Shown here: one piece after another, positions 31,751 through 39,330 of the stretch
Layout: each line of letters begins with the position of its first letter
Position numbering within the stretch: the first letter of the stretch is position 1
Assembly: GCA_937899905.1 (NCBI GenBank)
Contig: CALCCF010000039.1
Coordinates: forward strand, 1 to 46,952
Direction of reading: 5' to 3'
From: an uncultured Phycisphaeraceae bacterium
GTDB lineage: Bacteria; Planctomycetota; Phycisphaerae; Phycisphaerales; UBA1924
Length of the DNA: 46,952 bases
Program-made: the position numbers and the translations under genes
Notes under the pieces: model-generated
Seen by the model: only the letters and a program-made list of their open reading frames with translations
What the model was told of the DNA's origin: nothing
Database searches by the model: none

Positions 31751-32775
31751 CGGGTAGGGGCTCCGGCGATGGCGACGGCGCTGCCCGCACTCTCGATGCG
31801 CGCATCGAAGCGCAGGCGGTCGCGTCGGCTTGGGGCCACGGACTCGAATTCGATGGTCTCGCCGACGCGGCCGTCCTTGAGGGCCCGGGCCAGCAGCGAG
31901 GCGGTGACCGTGGGGGTGATGATGCGGACCTGCACCCGGTCGCCACGCTTGACGGCGATGCTCGAGTGGACGTCGGCGTCGCGGACGATGCTCCCGGCCT
32001 TCAGCGTCATCGCGGCCTCGCGGCCGAGTATGGAAGTGGGGTCGGCGGGCGTGTCGGTGGCGTCGGTCCACTGCCGTTCGGTGCGGAAGTCGCCCTCGTT
32101 GACGATGCGGCGACGGGGAACGTCTCGCGTGAGCACCGCGACGTCTCGGCGGATGCGTACGACGGCGCGGGCCTGGCCTTCAACGACGGCATTGGCCCGG
32201 TCGTCATAAAGCGTGATGGTGAGCCACATACGGTCGGAGCGGCCGGCGTCGTCGAGGTGTGGGAGGAGGCCGGCCGTAGGATGGTCGAGCAGGCCTTCGG
32301 ATGCTTCGACCCAGCGGACCTCGATGTCTCGCGGGGCAACCTTGAAGCGGCGCGCGATGTGGTGCTCGGCTAGCTCGCGAACGGTGCCCGGGGTGGCCGG
32401 TGCGTCGAGCACGCGTTTGGGGCTTTCGGTCGCGTCCGCAGTTGGTGTCTCGGAGAGGGTGCGAACGTATGCCGGACCGCCGCGGAGCTGGATGGCGCCC
32501 CACATGGGGTTCGCCGATTCGAGCGCGGTGCGCACGGCCTGCGCGTCGATCTTGCGCCAGCCGGCGGGGTCGGGCCGTGCTGCCGAGGTGTCGATCGGCG
32601 TTTCGGCCAAGCGTTCGGCCTCTTCGCCCTTGAGGTGCGCAATATCGCCGAGGGTGAGTTCTTGGCCAGCCTGGGCGAGGATCGTCGAGCGCAGCGTGAT
32701 GGTGGCGGTCTCGCCGGAGCCGAGCGCGACGGTGGCGCAGACGAGGGTTGCCAGGATGGTCTCGATGGTGCGCAC
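31747..32775 (-). CDS. flgA: Flagellar P-ring assembly chaperone FlgA (342 aa)
   Basis: FlgA is the periplasmic chaperone for FlgI. GTG at 32775 is chosen: GGAGG lies seven bases upstream and the product then starts with a signal peptide (MRTIETILATLVCATVALG). The N-terminal 180 residues include DIAHLKGEEAERLAET. The C-terminal SAF-type domain is clear: TRDVPRRRIVNEGDFRTERQ, ILGREAAMTLKAGSIVRDAD, SIAVKRGDRVQVRI and ALKDGRVGETIEFES. It is longer than enterobacterial FlgA because of the extended N-terminal part. It overlaps flgH by four bases. Confidence 0.93.
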   Translation of the reverse strand: MRTIETILATLVCATVALGSGETATITLRSTILAQAGQELTLGDIAHLKGEEAERLAETPIDTSAARPDPAGWRKIDAQAVRTALESANPMWGAIQLRGGPAYVRTLSETPTADATESPKRVLDAPATPGTVRELAEHHIARRFKVAPRDIEVRWVEASEGLLDHPTAGLLPHLDDAGRSDRMWLTITLYDDRANAVVEGQARAVVRIRRDVAVLTRDVPRRRIVNEGDFRTERQWTDATDTPADPTSILGREAAMTLKAGSIVRDADVHSSIAVKRGDRVQVRIITPTVTASLLARALKDGRVGETIEFESVAPSRRDRLRFDARIESAGSAVAIAGAPTR

Positions 32776-32855
32776 GGGGAACCTCCGGCGGACCATCCTC
32801 AACTGGCGTGCCAAACGGATGGCGAGCCAGCTTCGCGCTCCTGTTAGACCTGCGC

Positions 32856-33668
32856 TTACCGGCGGAGCTGGGCGATGGTGGACAGCGCCTCGTCGGCGGT
32901 CCGGATGGACTGGCTGTTCATCTCGAAGGCGCGCTGCGTTCGGATGAGCTCGATGAGCTCGCGCGTGGGATCGACGTTGCTCGACTCGAGCATGTTCTGG
33001 CGGATGCCGCCGCGGTTGTCCTCCAACGGGTTGCCCTCCTGGGGCGTGCCGCTGGCGACGGTCTCAGCGAAGAGGTTGGCGCCCAGCTGCTTGAGGCCAG
33101 CGGGGTTGATGAAGTTGGCCAGCTCCAGCTGGCCGACGGGCGTGAGGGTCTCTGAGCCCGGCTGGCGGACGAGCACCTGGCCGTCGGCGGACACCTGGAT
33201 CGGGCGGATGGCATCGGTCGGGATCGTGATCGACGGCTCGAGACGACGGCCCTCGCTGTTGGCAAGGACGATGTCGCCGTCGGCGTTCAAGGCGAAGTTG
33301 CCGGCGCGGGTGTAGGCCACGCCGCCCGGTGCGACGCTGTCCTCGACGGAGACCTTGAAGAAGCCGTCGCCCTCGATGAAGAAGTCCAGGTCGTTGCCCG
33401 TTGTGACGGGGGCGCCCTGGGCGAAGCTGACCTGGGTGCCGCTGACCTTGACGCCCAGGCCGACGTAGAGGCCGGTGGGGCGCTGGTCTCCGGTTGCGGT
33501 CTCGACGCCGGGCTGCTCGCGTTCGACGTAGAGCAGGTCCTGGAAGTTGGCGCGGCTGGCCTTGAAGCCCTCGGTGTTCACGTTGGCCAGGTTGTTGGCC
33601 ACGACATCGAGCTTGGTGGAGAGGGCGCTAAGGCCCGAGGCGGCGGATTGGAGTGCGATAGCGGCCAT
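32856..33668 (-). CDS. flgG: Flagellar distal rod protein FlgG (270 aa)
   Basis: FlgG builds the distal rod. Signature: SGLSALSTKLDVVANNLANV, NTEGFKASRANFQDLLYVER; the FlgG-specific VGLGVKVSGTQVSFAQGAPV; DLDFFIEGDGFFKV; the C-terminal LESSNVDPTRELIELIRTQR and AFEMNSQSIRTADEALSTIA. Its length is typical (about 260). The gene lies 45 bases after the flgF-like gene and 80 bases before flgA. An AGAGAG element precedes the ATG. Confidence 0.97.
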   Translation of the reverse strand: MAAIALQSAASGLSALSTKLDVVANNLANVNTEGFKASRANFQDLLYVEREQPGVETATGDQRPTGLYVGLGVKVSGTQVSFAQGAPVTTGNDLDFFIEGDGFFKVSVEDSVAPGGVAYTRAGNFALNADGDIVLANSEGRRLEPSITIPTDAIRPIQVSADGQVLVRQPGSETLTPVGQLELANFINPAGLKQLGANLFAETVASGTPQEGNPLEDNRGGIRQNMLESSNVDPTRELIELIRTQRAFEMNSQSIRTADEALSTIAQLRR

Positions 33669-33713
33669 GCCGGTGGTCTCTCTTTAGCTTGGGGCTTCGT
33701 GGAACGTGGTCGC

Positions 33714-34502
33714 TTAGCCGACTCGGGCGAAGGTGTTGATGGCTTGATCGAGGAGCTGGTCGTGGTATCGCATCATGCGGGAGTTGCCATTGACGGACTG
33801 CCCCGCACGAGTGACGTCCATCATGGCGCGGATGGGATCGACGGCCGAGCCTTCGACCATGCCCTGGTGCACGCGGACGCCGGTGGCCAGCGGCTGGGTG
33901 TTGGCCTCGGCGAGCAGCTGCGGCGGCGCGGCGTAGAGCCCCTCGCCCAGCTTCTGGAGTTGGTCGGTGCTTGGGAGTGAGGCGACGGCGATCTGGGCGA
34001 GCTGGTTGCCATCCACGTCGTACATCGCGCCCTGGTGGTCGATGGTGACGGGCCCGGGCGGCAGCTGGATGGGTGAGCCGCCCGGGCTGAGTACGGGCAG
34101 CCCGCTCACGCTCTGAACGAGGCGGCCGAGGTCATCGCGCGTCAGGCGGCCGTCACGCGAGAGACGCGTCTCGGCACCCTTGGCCGTTTGCACGCTGATC
34201 ATGAAGAAGCCGTCGCCTTCGATGGCGAGGTCGAGGTCGTTGCCGGTGGACTCAAGCGGGCCCTGGTTGAAGCTGATTCGCTTGGGGCCCGCCAGCACGC
34301 CCGCGCCGAGCTGCTCGAGCAGCGGGTCGCTGGGCATGAAGCCCAGGTTGTCCTCCTGGCGAACGGGCAGGCGGCTCTGGGTCGTGGCGCTGTCGGGCTT
34401 GAAGCCCACGGTGTTCACGTTGGCCAGGTTGGCGGCCAGCACGTCGGTGCGGTACATGGCGACCATGGCGCCCGAGGCGGCGATGCGCATGCCCTGCTGC
34501 AT
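33714..34502 (-). CDS. flgF: Flagellar hook-basal body protein, FlgF-like (262 aa)
   Basis: This is a rod/hook-family protein with RTDVLAANLANVNTVGFKPD, PKRISFNQGPLESTGNDLDL, AIEGDGFFMISV, and the C-terminal GSAVDPIRAMMDVTRAGQSV followed by NSRMMRYHDQLLDQAINT. The C-terminal helix is typical of FlgF (proximal rod) rather than FlgG, and its position directly before flgG supports this. The start ATG follows the stop of the small gene upstream without a gap (TGA then ATG), so translation is probably coupled. Confidence 0.9.
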   Translation of the reverse strand: MQQGMRIAASGAMVAMYRTDVLAANLANVNTVGFKPDSATTQSRLPVRQEDNLGFMPSDPLLEQLGAGVLAGPKRISFNQGPLESTGNDLDLAIEGDGFFMISVQTAKGAETRLSRDGRLTRDDLGRLVQSVSGLPVLSPGGSPIQLPPGPVTIDHQGAMYDVDGNQLAQIAVASLPSTDQLQKLGEGLYAAPPQLLAEANTQPLATGVRVHQGMVEGSAVDPIRAMMDVTRAGQSVNGNSRMMRYHDQLLDQAINTFARVG

Positions 34503-34709
34503 TCAGTTGGCCTCCCCTGGGTTGGGCCGAAGGCTCACCCATTCATCGGCGAATGGCTGGGGCGCTTGGTCGTGAGCCGCGACCAGCTGGAGCAGGCCCA
34601 GGGCCTGGCCGGCGATCTCGCCGCGACGCATCATCTCCCGCGTGCTCGCGCCTTGGGCGACGCGTCGCACGAGGTGGCTGGTGGGTGCCGCGGGGCTCTG
34701 ATAGCGCAT
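34503..34709 (-). CDS. Small unknown protein at the head of the flagellar block (68 aa)
   Basis: ATG at 34709 has GGAGG six bases upstream, and the stop touches the flgF start codon. The product starts MRYQSPAAPTSHLVRR, has a helical middle (TREMMRRGEIAGQALGLLQL) and ends DEWVSLRPNPGEAN. It has no signal peptide or membrane helix. A longer frame back to 35057 crosses a tRNA gene and is rejected. I do not recognise a family. Good ribosome site, tight coupling and operon position support real coding; a role in rod assembly or control of this block is only a guess. Confidence 0.65.
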   Translation of the reverse strand: MRYQSPAAPTSHLVRRVAQGASTREMMRRGEIAGQALGLLQLVAAHDQAPQPFADEWVSLRPNPGEAN

Positions 34710-34754
34710 GGACTGCCTCCGTGCGGGCGCTCCGAAGGCCCGCGCTCGGATACA

Positions 34755-34770
34755 CTCAAGCCGCATGCCA
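34755..34770 (-). promoter_or_regulatory. Weak sigma-54-like element before the flagellar block
   Basis: On the minus strand TGGCATG-N4-TTGAG resembles the sigma-54 consensus TGGCACR-N4-TTGCW, but the key C of the -12 element is A. It is 46 bases upstream of the small gene. No sigma-70 pair is better here. Confidence 0.25.
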
Positions 34771-34819
34771 ACGGGTGGCCCCTGGATTTCGGTGGGAGGC
34801 TGTTTGGTTGGGAAGGCTC

Positions 34820-34892
34820 GCCGCCTTAGCTCAGTTGGTAGAGCAGCGGTTTTGTAAACCGCAGGTCGTCGGTTCGAGTCCGACAGGCGGCT
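34820..34892 (+). tRNA. tRNA-Thr, anticodon UGU
   Basis: The cloverleaf is complete: acceptor GCCGCCT/AGGCGGC, D stem GCTC/GAGC, anticodon stem GCGGT/ACCGC with loop TTTGTAA (anticodon TGT, reads ACA), and T stem GTCGG/CCGAC with TTCGAGT loop. The discriminator is T and no CCA is encoded. A run of five Ts at the 3' end may help termination. Confidence 0.97.
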
Positions 34893-34938
34893 TTTTGGGA
34901 TGCCCTGGCTGCGCGGGCGTGGCGCAGCTCCTGCGCTG

Positions 34939-35448
34939 ATGCAAACGACCGCACAGGCCACACCTGACCCAACGAGCGATACCGCGAGCCGGGCGGCCGA
35001 TGACGCTGGGCCGGGCGTGCTGTTCGATGGGCTGTGCGTCTTCTGCGATGGCTCCATGCGGCTACTGATGAAGATCGACCGGCGGGGTGTGCTGAGGTAC
35101 GCGCCGTTGCAGTCTGATGCCGGCCGTGCGTTGATCCAGGCCTACGGCGTGCCCGACTCGGTGGACTCGGTGGTGCTTGTCGACCGCGGCCGAGCCCTCG
35201 TACACAGCGCGGCGGCGCTGGGCATCACGCGGCGGCTGGGCCTGCCATGGTCGCTGGCGATGGTGTTCTGGGTGGTGCCGACGCCGATCCGGGACTGGGC
35301 GTATCGGTTGTTCGCAAGGCACCGTTACCGGATGTTCGGACGGCGCGAGTCGTGCCGGGTTCCATCGGCAGAGCAACGGGGGCGTGTGCTGGGAAGCGTG
35401 GAGGACGCCGGCGGCTTGCTGACTGCGGCCCGAACCGGATCGGGGTGA
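34939..35448 (+). CDS. DCC family (DUF393) thiol-disulfide oxidoreductase-like protein (169 aa)
   Basis: The family mark is VLFDGLCVFCDGSMRLLMK (canonical DGxCxxC), followed by YAPLQSDAGRALIQAYG, a strand VDSVVLVDRGR, and a C-terminal half with a hydrophobic helix (LGLPWSLAMVFWVVPTPIRD) and YRLFARHRYRMFGRRESC, which fit DUF393. The Cys-x-x-Cys resembles thioredoxin-type redox sites, but no member's reaction can be stated with confidence. ATG at 34939 is preferred over an ATG at 34900, which would lie eight bases after the tRNA. There is no clear ribosome site. Confidence 0.85.
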   Translation: MQTTAQATPDPTSDTASRAADDAGPGVLFDGLCVFCDGSMRLLMKIDRRGVLRYAPLQSDAGRALIQAYGVPDSVDSVVLVDRGRALVHSAAALGITRRLGLPWSLAMVFWVVPTPIRDWAYRLFARHRYRMFGRRESCRVPSAEQRGRVLGSVEDAGGLLTAARTGSG

Positions 35449-35506
35449 TCCGGCCGGGCGGTGTGCGTCGTATAGGATTGTGGAGACCCGAAGAGGAGAC
35501 CGAACG

Positions 35507-36832
35507 ATGCCCTACTACACCAAGCTCGGTAGTCTGCCCAAGAAGCGGCACACCCAGTTCCGTCGCCCCGATGGCAAGCTGTACTCCGAAGAGCTCTTCG
35601 GCACCGAGGGGTTCGTCGGCCCGACGAGCACGATGTACCACATCCACCCGCCTACCCAGGTGACGGGCTGGAAGAACCTCTACTCGACCAAGCCCGAGTA
35701 CGTCGAGGTCGACACGATGCGGATGCGGCACCTGCGCACCGCCGGCGCGCACACGCCGCCCAAGGGCGACAGCGTCACCGGACGCATCGTGCTCTTCGGC
35801 AACGGCGACGTCGAGATGAGCGTGTGCAACCCCGCCGAGCAGATGGGGTACCACTTCAAGAACGGCCAGGGCGACGAGTGCCTGTTCGTGCACTTCGGCA
35901 GCGGGACCGTGCGCACATTCATGGGCACGCTGAAGTTCGGCCCCAAGGACTACATCGTGATCCCCAAGGGCATCATCTACCACATGGAATGGGACGAGCG
36001 TCCTGAGGCCGGTGGAGATGAGGACAGCTTCGGTGGGCACAGCAAGGCCGAGATGCCCTTTGGCAAGTACGTCGGCTTCGAGACCGCCAACGGCAGCCAC
36101 ATCTTGCCCCCGCCGCGATACATGTCCAAGCAGACGAGCCAGTTCCTCGAGCACGCGCCGTACTGCGAGCGTGACCTCGTGATCCCTGTCGCCAACGACG
36201 AGCACCCGCTGTACACCGATGAGCTCGGCGAATACGAAGTCCGCATCAAGGCGCGCGACACCGTGCATTCGTACGTCTACAGCTACCACCCATGCGACAT
36301 CGTCGGTTGGGACGGCTGCTACTACCCCTACATCTTCAACATCGACGACTTCGCGCCGATCACCGGGCAGCTGCACATGCCCCCGCCGATCCATCAGACG
36401 TTCGAGGGGCACAACTTCGTGATCTGCTCGTTCTGCCCGCGCGCCCTGGACTTCCATCCCGAGGCGATCCCTGTGCCGTACAACCACAGCAACCTGGACA
36501 GCGACGAGATCCTGTACTACGTCGAGGGCAACTACAAGGCCCGGCGCGGCATCGAGCAGGGCTCGATCACGCTGCACCCCCAGGGCATCCCGCACGGGCC
36601 GCACCCTGGCACCGTCGAGAAGAGCCTGGGCGCAAAGTGGACGGACGAGCTCGCGGTCATGTGCGACACGTTCCGACCGATGTACCCGACCAAGGCGGCG
36701 CTCGGCATGGACGACCACGCCTACCCGGCGTCGTGGATCGACGCGCCCGCGCCTGACGCGACCACGAATGGACACGCGAACGGCGCCGCTTCGGCCGGTG
36801 CGCCGGCCGCTGGTGCGAGGCTCGATTCGTGA
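35507..36832 (+). CDS. Homogentisate 1,2-dioxygenase-like protein (441 aa)
   Basis: Homogentisate dioxygenase opens the ring of homogentisate in tyrosine breakdown, using Fe(II). The cupin-type family pattern is clear from MPYYTKLGSLPKKRHTQF onward, with YHIHPPTQV, the region GYHFKNGQGDECLFVHFGSG, PPPIHQTFEGHNFVICSFCP, and the metal-binding C-terminal segment YNHSNLDSDEILYYVEG, LHPQGIPHGPHPG. ATG at 35507 has AAGAGGAG upstream; the earlier frame start is rejected. No fumarylacetoacetase or HppD gene is nearby, so the true substrate is not certain. The last 25 residues are low-complexity Ala/Gly. Confidence 0.85.
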   Translation: MPYYTKLGSLPKKRHTQFRRPDGKLYSEELFGTEGFVGPTSTMYHIHPPTQVTGWKNLYSTKPEYVEVDTMRMRHLRTAGAHTPPKGDSVTGRIVLFGNGDVEMSVCNPAEQMGYHFKNGQGDECLFVHFGSGTVRTFMGTLKFGPKDYIVIPKGIIYHMEWDERPEAGGDEDSFGGHSKAEMPFGKYVGFETANGSHILPPPRYMSKQTSQFLEHAPYCERDLVIPVANDEHPLYTDELGEYEVRIKARDTVHSYVYSYHPCDIVGWDGCYYPYIFNIDDFAPITGQLHMPPPIHQTFEGHNFVICSFCPRALDFHPEAIPVPYNHSNLDSDEILYYVEGNYKARRGIEQGSITLHPQGIPHGPHPGTVEKSLGAKWTDELAVMCDTFRPMYPTKAALGMDDHAYPASWIDAPAPDATTNGHANGAASAGAPAAGARLDS

Positions 36833-37647
36833 TGCGCTCGATGCTGGCCCTTGTGGTGTTGCTCGGGTGCGCAGCGGCAACGCTCGCCCAAGGTGACGCT
36901 CCGACTGCCAGTGATCGGATCACCGAGTTGGAAGCCGAGGTCGAGGCCTTACGCAAAGAGCGCGATGCCTTGCGTGTGCGACTAGCCGAAGCGATCGAGA
37001 TACTCCGCAACCTCGGGTATGCAGCGCCCGAGCCCGTGCTGGCCGAGCCGAGCGATCCGATGGCGTCGCCTCTCGCGGCGATGCGAACGCTCAGGCAGCG
37101 CGCGAGGCTCGAGCTCAAGCCGCTGGCCCGCGACACGGCGGAAGCGCGGCAGGCCTACCAGCGGGCTGCGAAGGCCTGGGTGCAGACCATGAACGACGGC
37201 TTGCGCGGCGAGCGCCAGTGGCTCGTGCGTGCGATACGGGTGGACCTGCCGACGAGCGGCTCGGCCGCGGCGCGGGCTCGCGCCGAATTGCAGCTTTTCG
37301 ACGCTGCGTCAGGGGCTCCGCTGTCCATGCCGATGCAGGTCGGCGTACCCAGCCGCGTGGGTCGACGCATGGCCGAGGCGGGCCCGAACGTCGGCTGGAC
37401 GGCGCACGTCAGGATCGTGCCGAGCATCCGGCATAATCCCGATCGGCTGGAGCGGGGACCGTTCGATCACCCGCCGTTCTTGGCTGTTGAGGTCGAGGGC
37501 GATGTTGGCGTCGAGTGGCTGCGATTCGAGGAGGCCGAGGTCCCGAGCGGGTTCTTCCCACCACTACGCGATGCGGATGCGTTGGTGGCACCAAGCGGGG
37601 CATCGGTGGATTCGGGTGATCGGAGCCCGGCCCGGCAGCCACGTTAG
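36832..37647 (+). CDS. Secreted protein with N-terminal coiled coil, unknown function (271 aa)
   Basis: The start ATG shares a base with the stop of the dioxygenase gene (TGATG), so the two are translated together. A signal peptide (MLALVVLLGCAAATLAQ) is followed by a heptad-patterned coiled coil (ITELEAEVEALRKERDALRV, RLAEAIEIL). The remainder is a mixed alpha/beta domain with no known motif (VRAIRVDLPTSGSAAARARA, DVGVEWLRFEEAEVPSGF). It is probably periplasmic or surface exposed. The fluoride channel gene starts two bases after its stop. Confidence 0.7.
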   Translation: MRSMLALVVLLGCAAATLAQGDAPTASDRITELEAEVEALRKERDALRVRLAEAIEILRNLGYAAPEPVLAEPSDPMASPLAAMRTLRQRARLELKPLARDTAEARQAYQRAAKAWVQTMNDGLRGERQWLVRAIRVDLPTSGSAAARARAELQLFDAASGAPLSMPMQVGVPSRVGRRMAEAGPNVGWTAHVRIVPSIRHNPDRLERGPFDHPPFLAVEVEGDVGVEWLRFEEAEVPSGFFPPLRDADALVAPSGASVDSGDRSPARQPR

Positions 37648-37649
37648 CG

Positions 37650-38054
37650 GTGCGTTTGTTGATCGAGATCGCGGCGGTAGGGCTCGGCGGCGCGATCGGT
37701 GCGTCGCTTCGTTACGGCGCAGGCCGGGCGTTGCACGCGTCGCTCCGGGAGCACTCGCTCGCCTTGCCGGCCGCCACTCTGCTGGTAAACGTCATTGGAT
37801 GCTTCGCGATCGGGGCGGTGTTGCCCTGGCTGCTTGCGCGGGAAGCCGACGGCGCGGCCGGCCATCTGCGGCTGTTGCTGGTTGTTGGATTACTCGGCGG
37901 GCTCACGACGTACAGCGCGTTCGGCTTCGAGGCGATCGCGCTCTGGCGTGAAGGCCGCGGCACGATCGCGATCGGCTATGTCGCGCTGCACCTTGTGCTT
38001 GGGCTTGCCGCGGTGGGGGTGGGCGTGCTCATCGGCGAACGTGTGATCACCTAA
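37650..38054 (+). CDS. crcB: Fluoride channel CrcB/FluC (134 aa)
   Basis: FluC forms a dual-topology dimer that lets fluoride leave the cell. The family motifs are present: GGAIGASLRYG, the conserved Asn in LLVNVIGCFAIG (N47), and GGLTTYSAFGFE (the TTYS/F region lines the pore). Four membrane helices are visible. The length is normal. A GTG start follows the preceding gene by two bases. No fluoride riboswitch is expected because the gene is not first in its transcript. The stop abuts a large palindromic element. Confidence 0.93.
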   Translation: MRLLIEIAAVGLGGAIGASLRYGAGRALHASLREHSLALPAATLLVNVIGCFAIGAVLPWLLAREADGAAGHLRLLLVVGLLGGLTTYSAFGFEAIALWREGRGTIAIGYVALHLVLGLAAVGVGVLIGERVIT

Positions 38055-38126
38055 ACGAGCCCCTCGCGCAAGCGCGGGGATTTGGCGTGCGTCTGTCTGT
38101 TCCCCTCGCTTGCGCGAGGGGCTCGT
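38055..38126. repeat. REP-like double palindrome between crcB and gcvT
   Basis: Two 26-base arms (38055-38080 and 38101-38126) are inverted copies with a single mismatch, separated by 20 bases. Each arm also folds alone: the right arm contains CCCCTCGC-TTGC-GCGAGGGG, the left arm a near copy. This is the build of a REP/REPIN dimer. Lying between convergent genes, one base after the crcB stop and three before the gcvT stop, it may also act as a two-way terminator. Confidence 0.75.
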
Positions 38127-38129
38127 CCG

Positions 38130-39254
38130 TTACTTCGGCTTCTTATAGAGCGGGTTCGGACGCACCTCGGCGTCGAGCTCGGCCCGGCCCGAGTCGATCG
38201 TGACCTTCGTGCCCGACTCGTTCAGGGCGCGGTCGATGAAGCCCATGGCGATTGGCATGCCGAGCGTGGGGCTCGTGCAGCCGCTCGTGATGATGCCCAC
38301 CTCGTTGCCGTCGGCCTTGATGGGCATGCCCTGGCGGGGCGTGCGCTTGCCCTCGATGACGAAGGCCGCGAGCGTGCGCGGCGGCCCGCCCTCGTCGCGT
38401 GTGCGCTTGAGGGCTTCCTGCCCGATGAAGGGCTCGGGCATGTCGCCCTCGTCCTTGTCGAGCTTGATCGCGAAATCGATGCCGCAGCCAAGCGCGTTGA
38501 TTTCCTCGCCAAGCTCGTGCCCATACAGCGGCATGCCGGCCTCGAGGCGCAGGGTGTCGCGAGCACCCAGGCCCGCGAGCTTCACGTCGCTCTGCTCGGC
38601 CTTGAGATCGACGTCCTTGAACAAGAGCTTCAACGCCATGTCGATGATGCTTGATGGAAGGATGACCTCGACGCCGTCCTCGCCCGTGTAACCGGTGCGC
38701 GAGACCAGCAGCTTCGCGATCAGCAGGTTCTTCATCGTGAAGCGGTACCGCTTGAGCGTGGGCACCTCGGTGCTGATGCGGCCCACGAGATCCATGACCT
38801 TGGGACCCTGGATCGCGACCATCGCGGTCTTCATCGTTTGGTCTTCGAGCTTGACGACCAGGTCTTCGGCGGCGATGACGCTCTTGAAGTGCTCGACGAT
38901 CTTCTCTCGGTTCGACGCGTTGACGACGACGAGGAAGTCGGTGTCGTCCTGGCGGTAGACGAGCACGTCGTCCTTCACGCCGCCATTCTCGTTGCAGACC
39001 AGGCCGTAACGGCACTGGCCCTGCTGCATGTCGCTGATGCGGCGCGTGCACACGCGGCCGAGCAGGCGGCGCGCGTGGCGGCCGGTGACCTTCAGGCGAC
39101 CCATGTGCGAGACATCGAACATGCCGCCGCTCGTGCGGACCTGCGTGTGCTCGTCCTGGATGGAGCCATAGCTGATGGGCATGTCCCAGCCGGCGAAGTC
39201 GACCATCTTGCCGCCATGTTCGAGGTGGAGCTTGTGGAGCGGGGTCTTGAGCAC
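38130..39254 (-). CDS. gcvT: Aminomethyltransferase GcvT, glycine cleavage system T protein (374 aa)
   Basis: GcvT transfers the methylene group from aminomethylated lipoyl-GcvH to tetrahydrofolate, releasing ammonia. Motifs: KLHLEHGGKMVDFAGWDMPI, GGMFDVSHMGRLKVTG, the tetrahydrofolate contact area QGQCRYGLVCNENGGVKDDV, SRTGYTGEDGVEV, LGARDTLRLEAGMPLYGHEL, and the C-terminal ITSGCTSPTLG. GTG at 39254 is chosen because GGAGG lies six bases before it and the family begins here. The other gcv genes (P, H) are not in the window. The 3' end lies beside the REP-like palindrome. Confidence 0.95.
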   Translation of the reverse strand: MLKTPLHKLHLEHGGKMVDFAGWDMPISYGSIQDEHTQVRTSGGMFDVSHMGRLKVTGRHARRLLGRVCTRRISDMQQGQCRYGLVCNENGGVKDDVLVYRQDDTDFLVVVNASNREKIVEHFKSVIAAEDLVVKLEDQTMKTAMVAIQGPKVMDLVGRISTEVPTLKRYRFTMKNLLIAKLLVSRTGYTGEDGVEVILPSSIIDMALKLLFKDVDLKAEQSDVKLAGLGARDTLRLEAGMPLYGHELGEEINALGCGIDFAIKLDKDEGDMPEPFIGQEALKRTRDEGGPPRTLAAFVIEGKRTPRQGMPIKADGNEVGIITSGCTSPTLGMPIAMGFIDRALNESGTKVTIDSGRAELDAEVRPNPLYKKPK

Positions 39255-39330
39255 GGCTGGCCTCCTTCGGGGCTCTCCGACGCGGCTGGTTCGCGTTCGA
39301 GGGCCCAAGGATAGCGACCGTGACCGCCGG

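Noticed and set aside
34503-35057. 184-aa minus-strand extension of the small flagellar gene
   Set aside because: It would cross the tRNA-Thr gene; the ATG at 34709 with GGAGG is a much better start.
35435-35453. CCGGATC/GATCCGG hairpin over the stop of the DCC-family gene
   Set aside because: No U-run follows and the stem is short; not enough for a terminator call.
38055-38126. CRISPR-like repeat pair
   Set aside because: Only two arms, inverted rather than direct, with a single 20-base spacer; fits a REP-like element.
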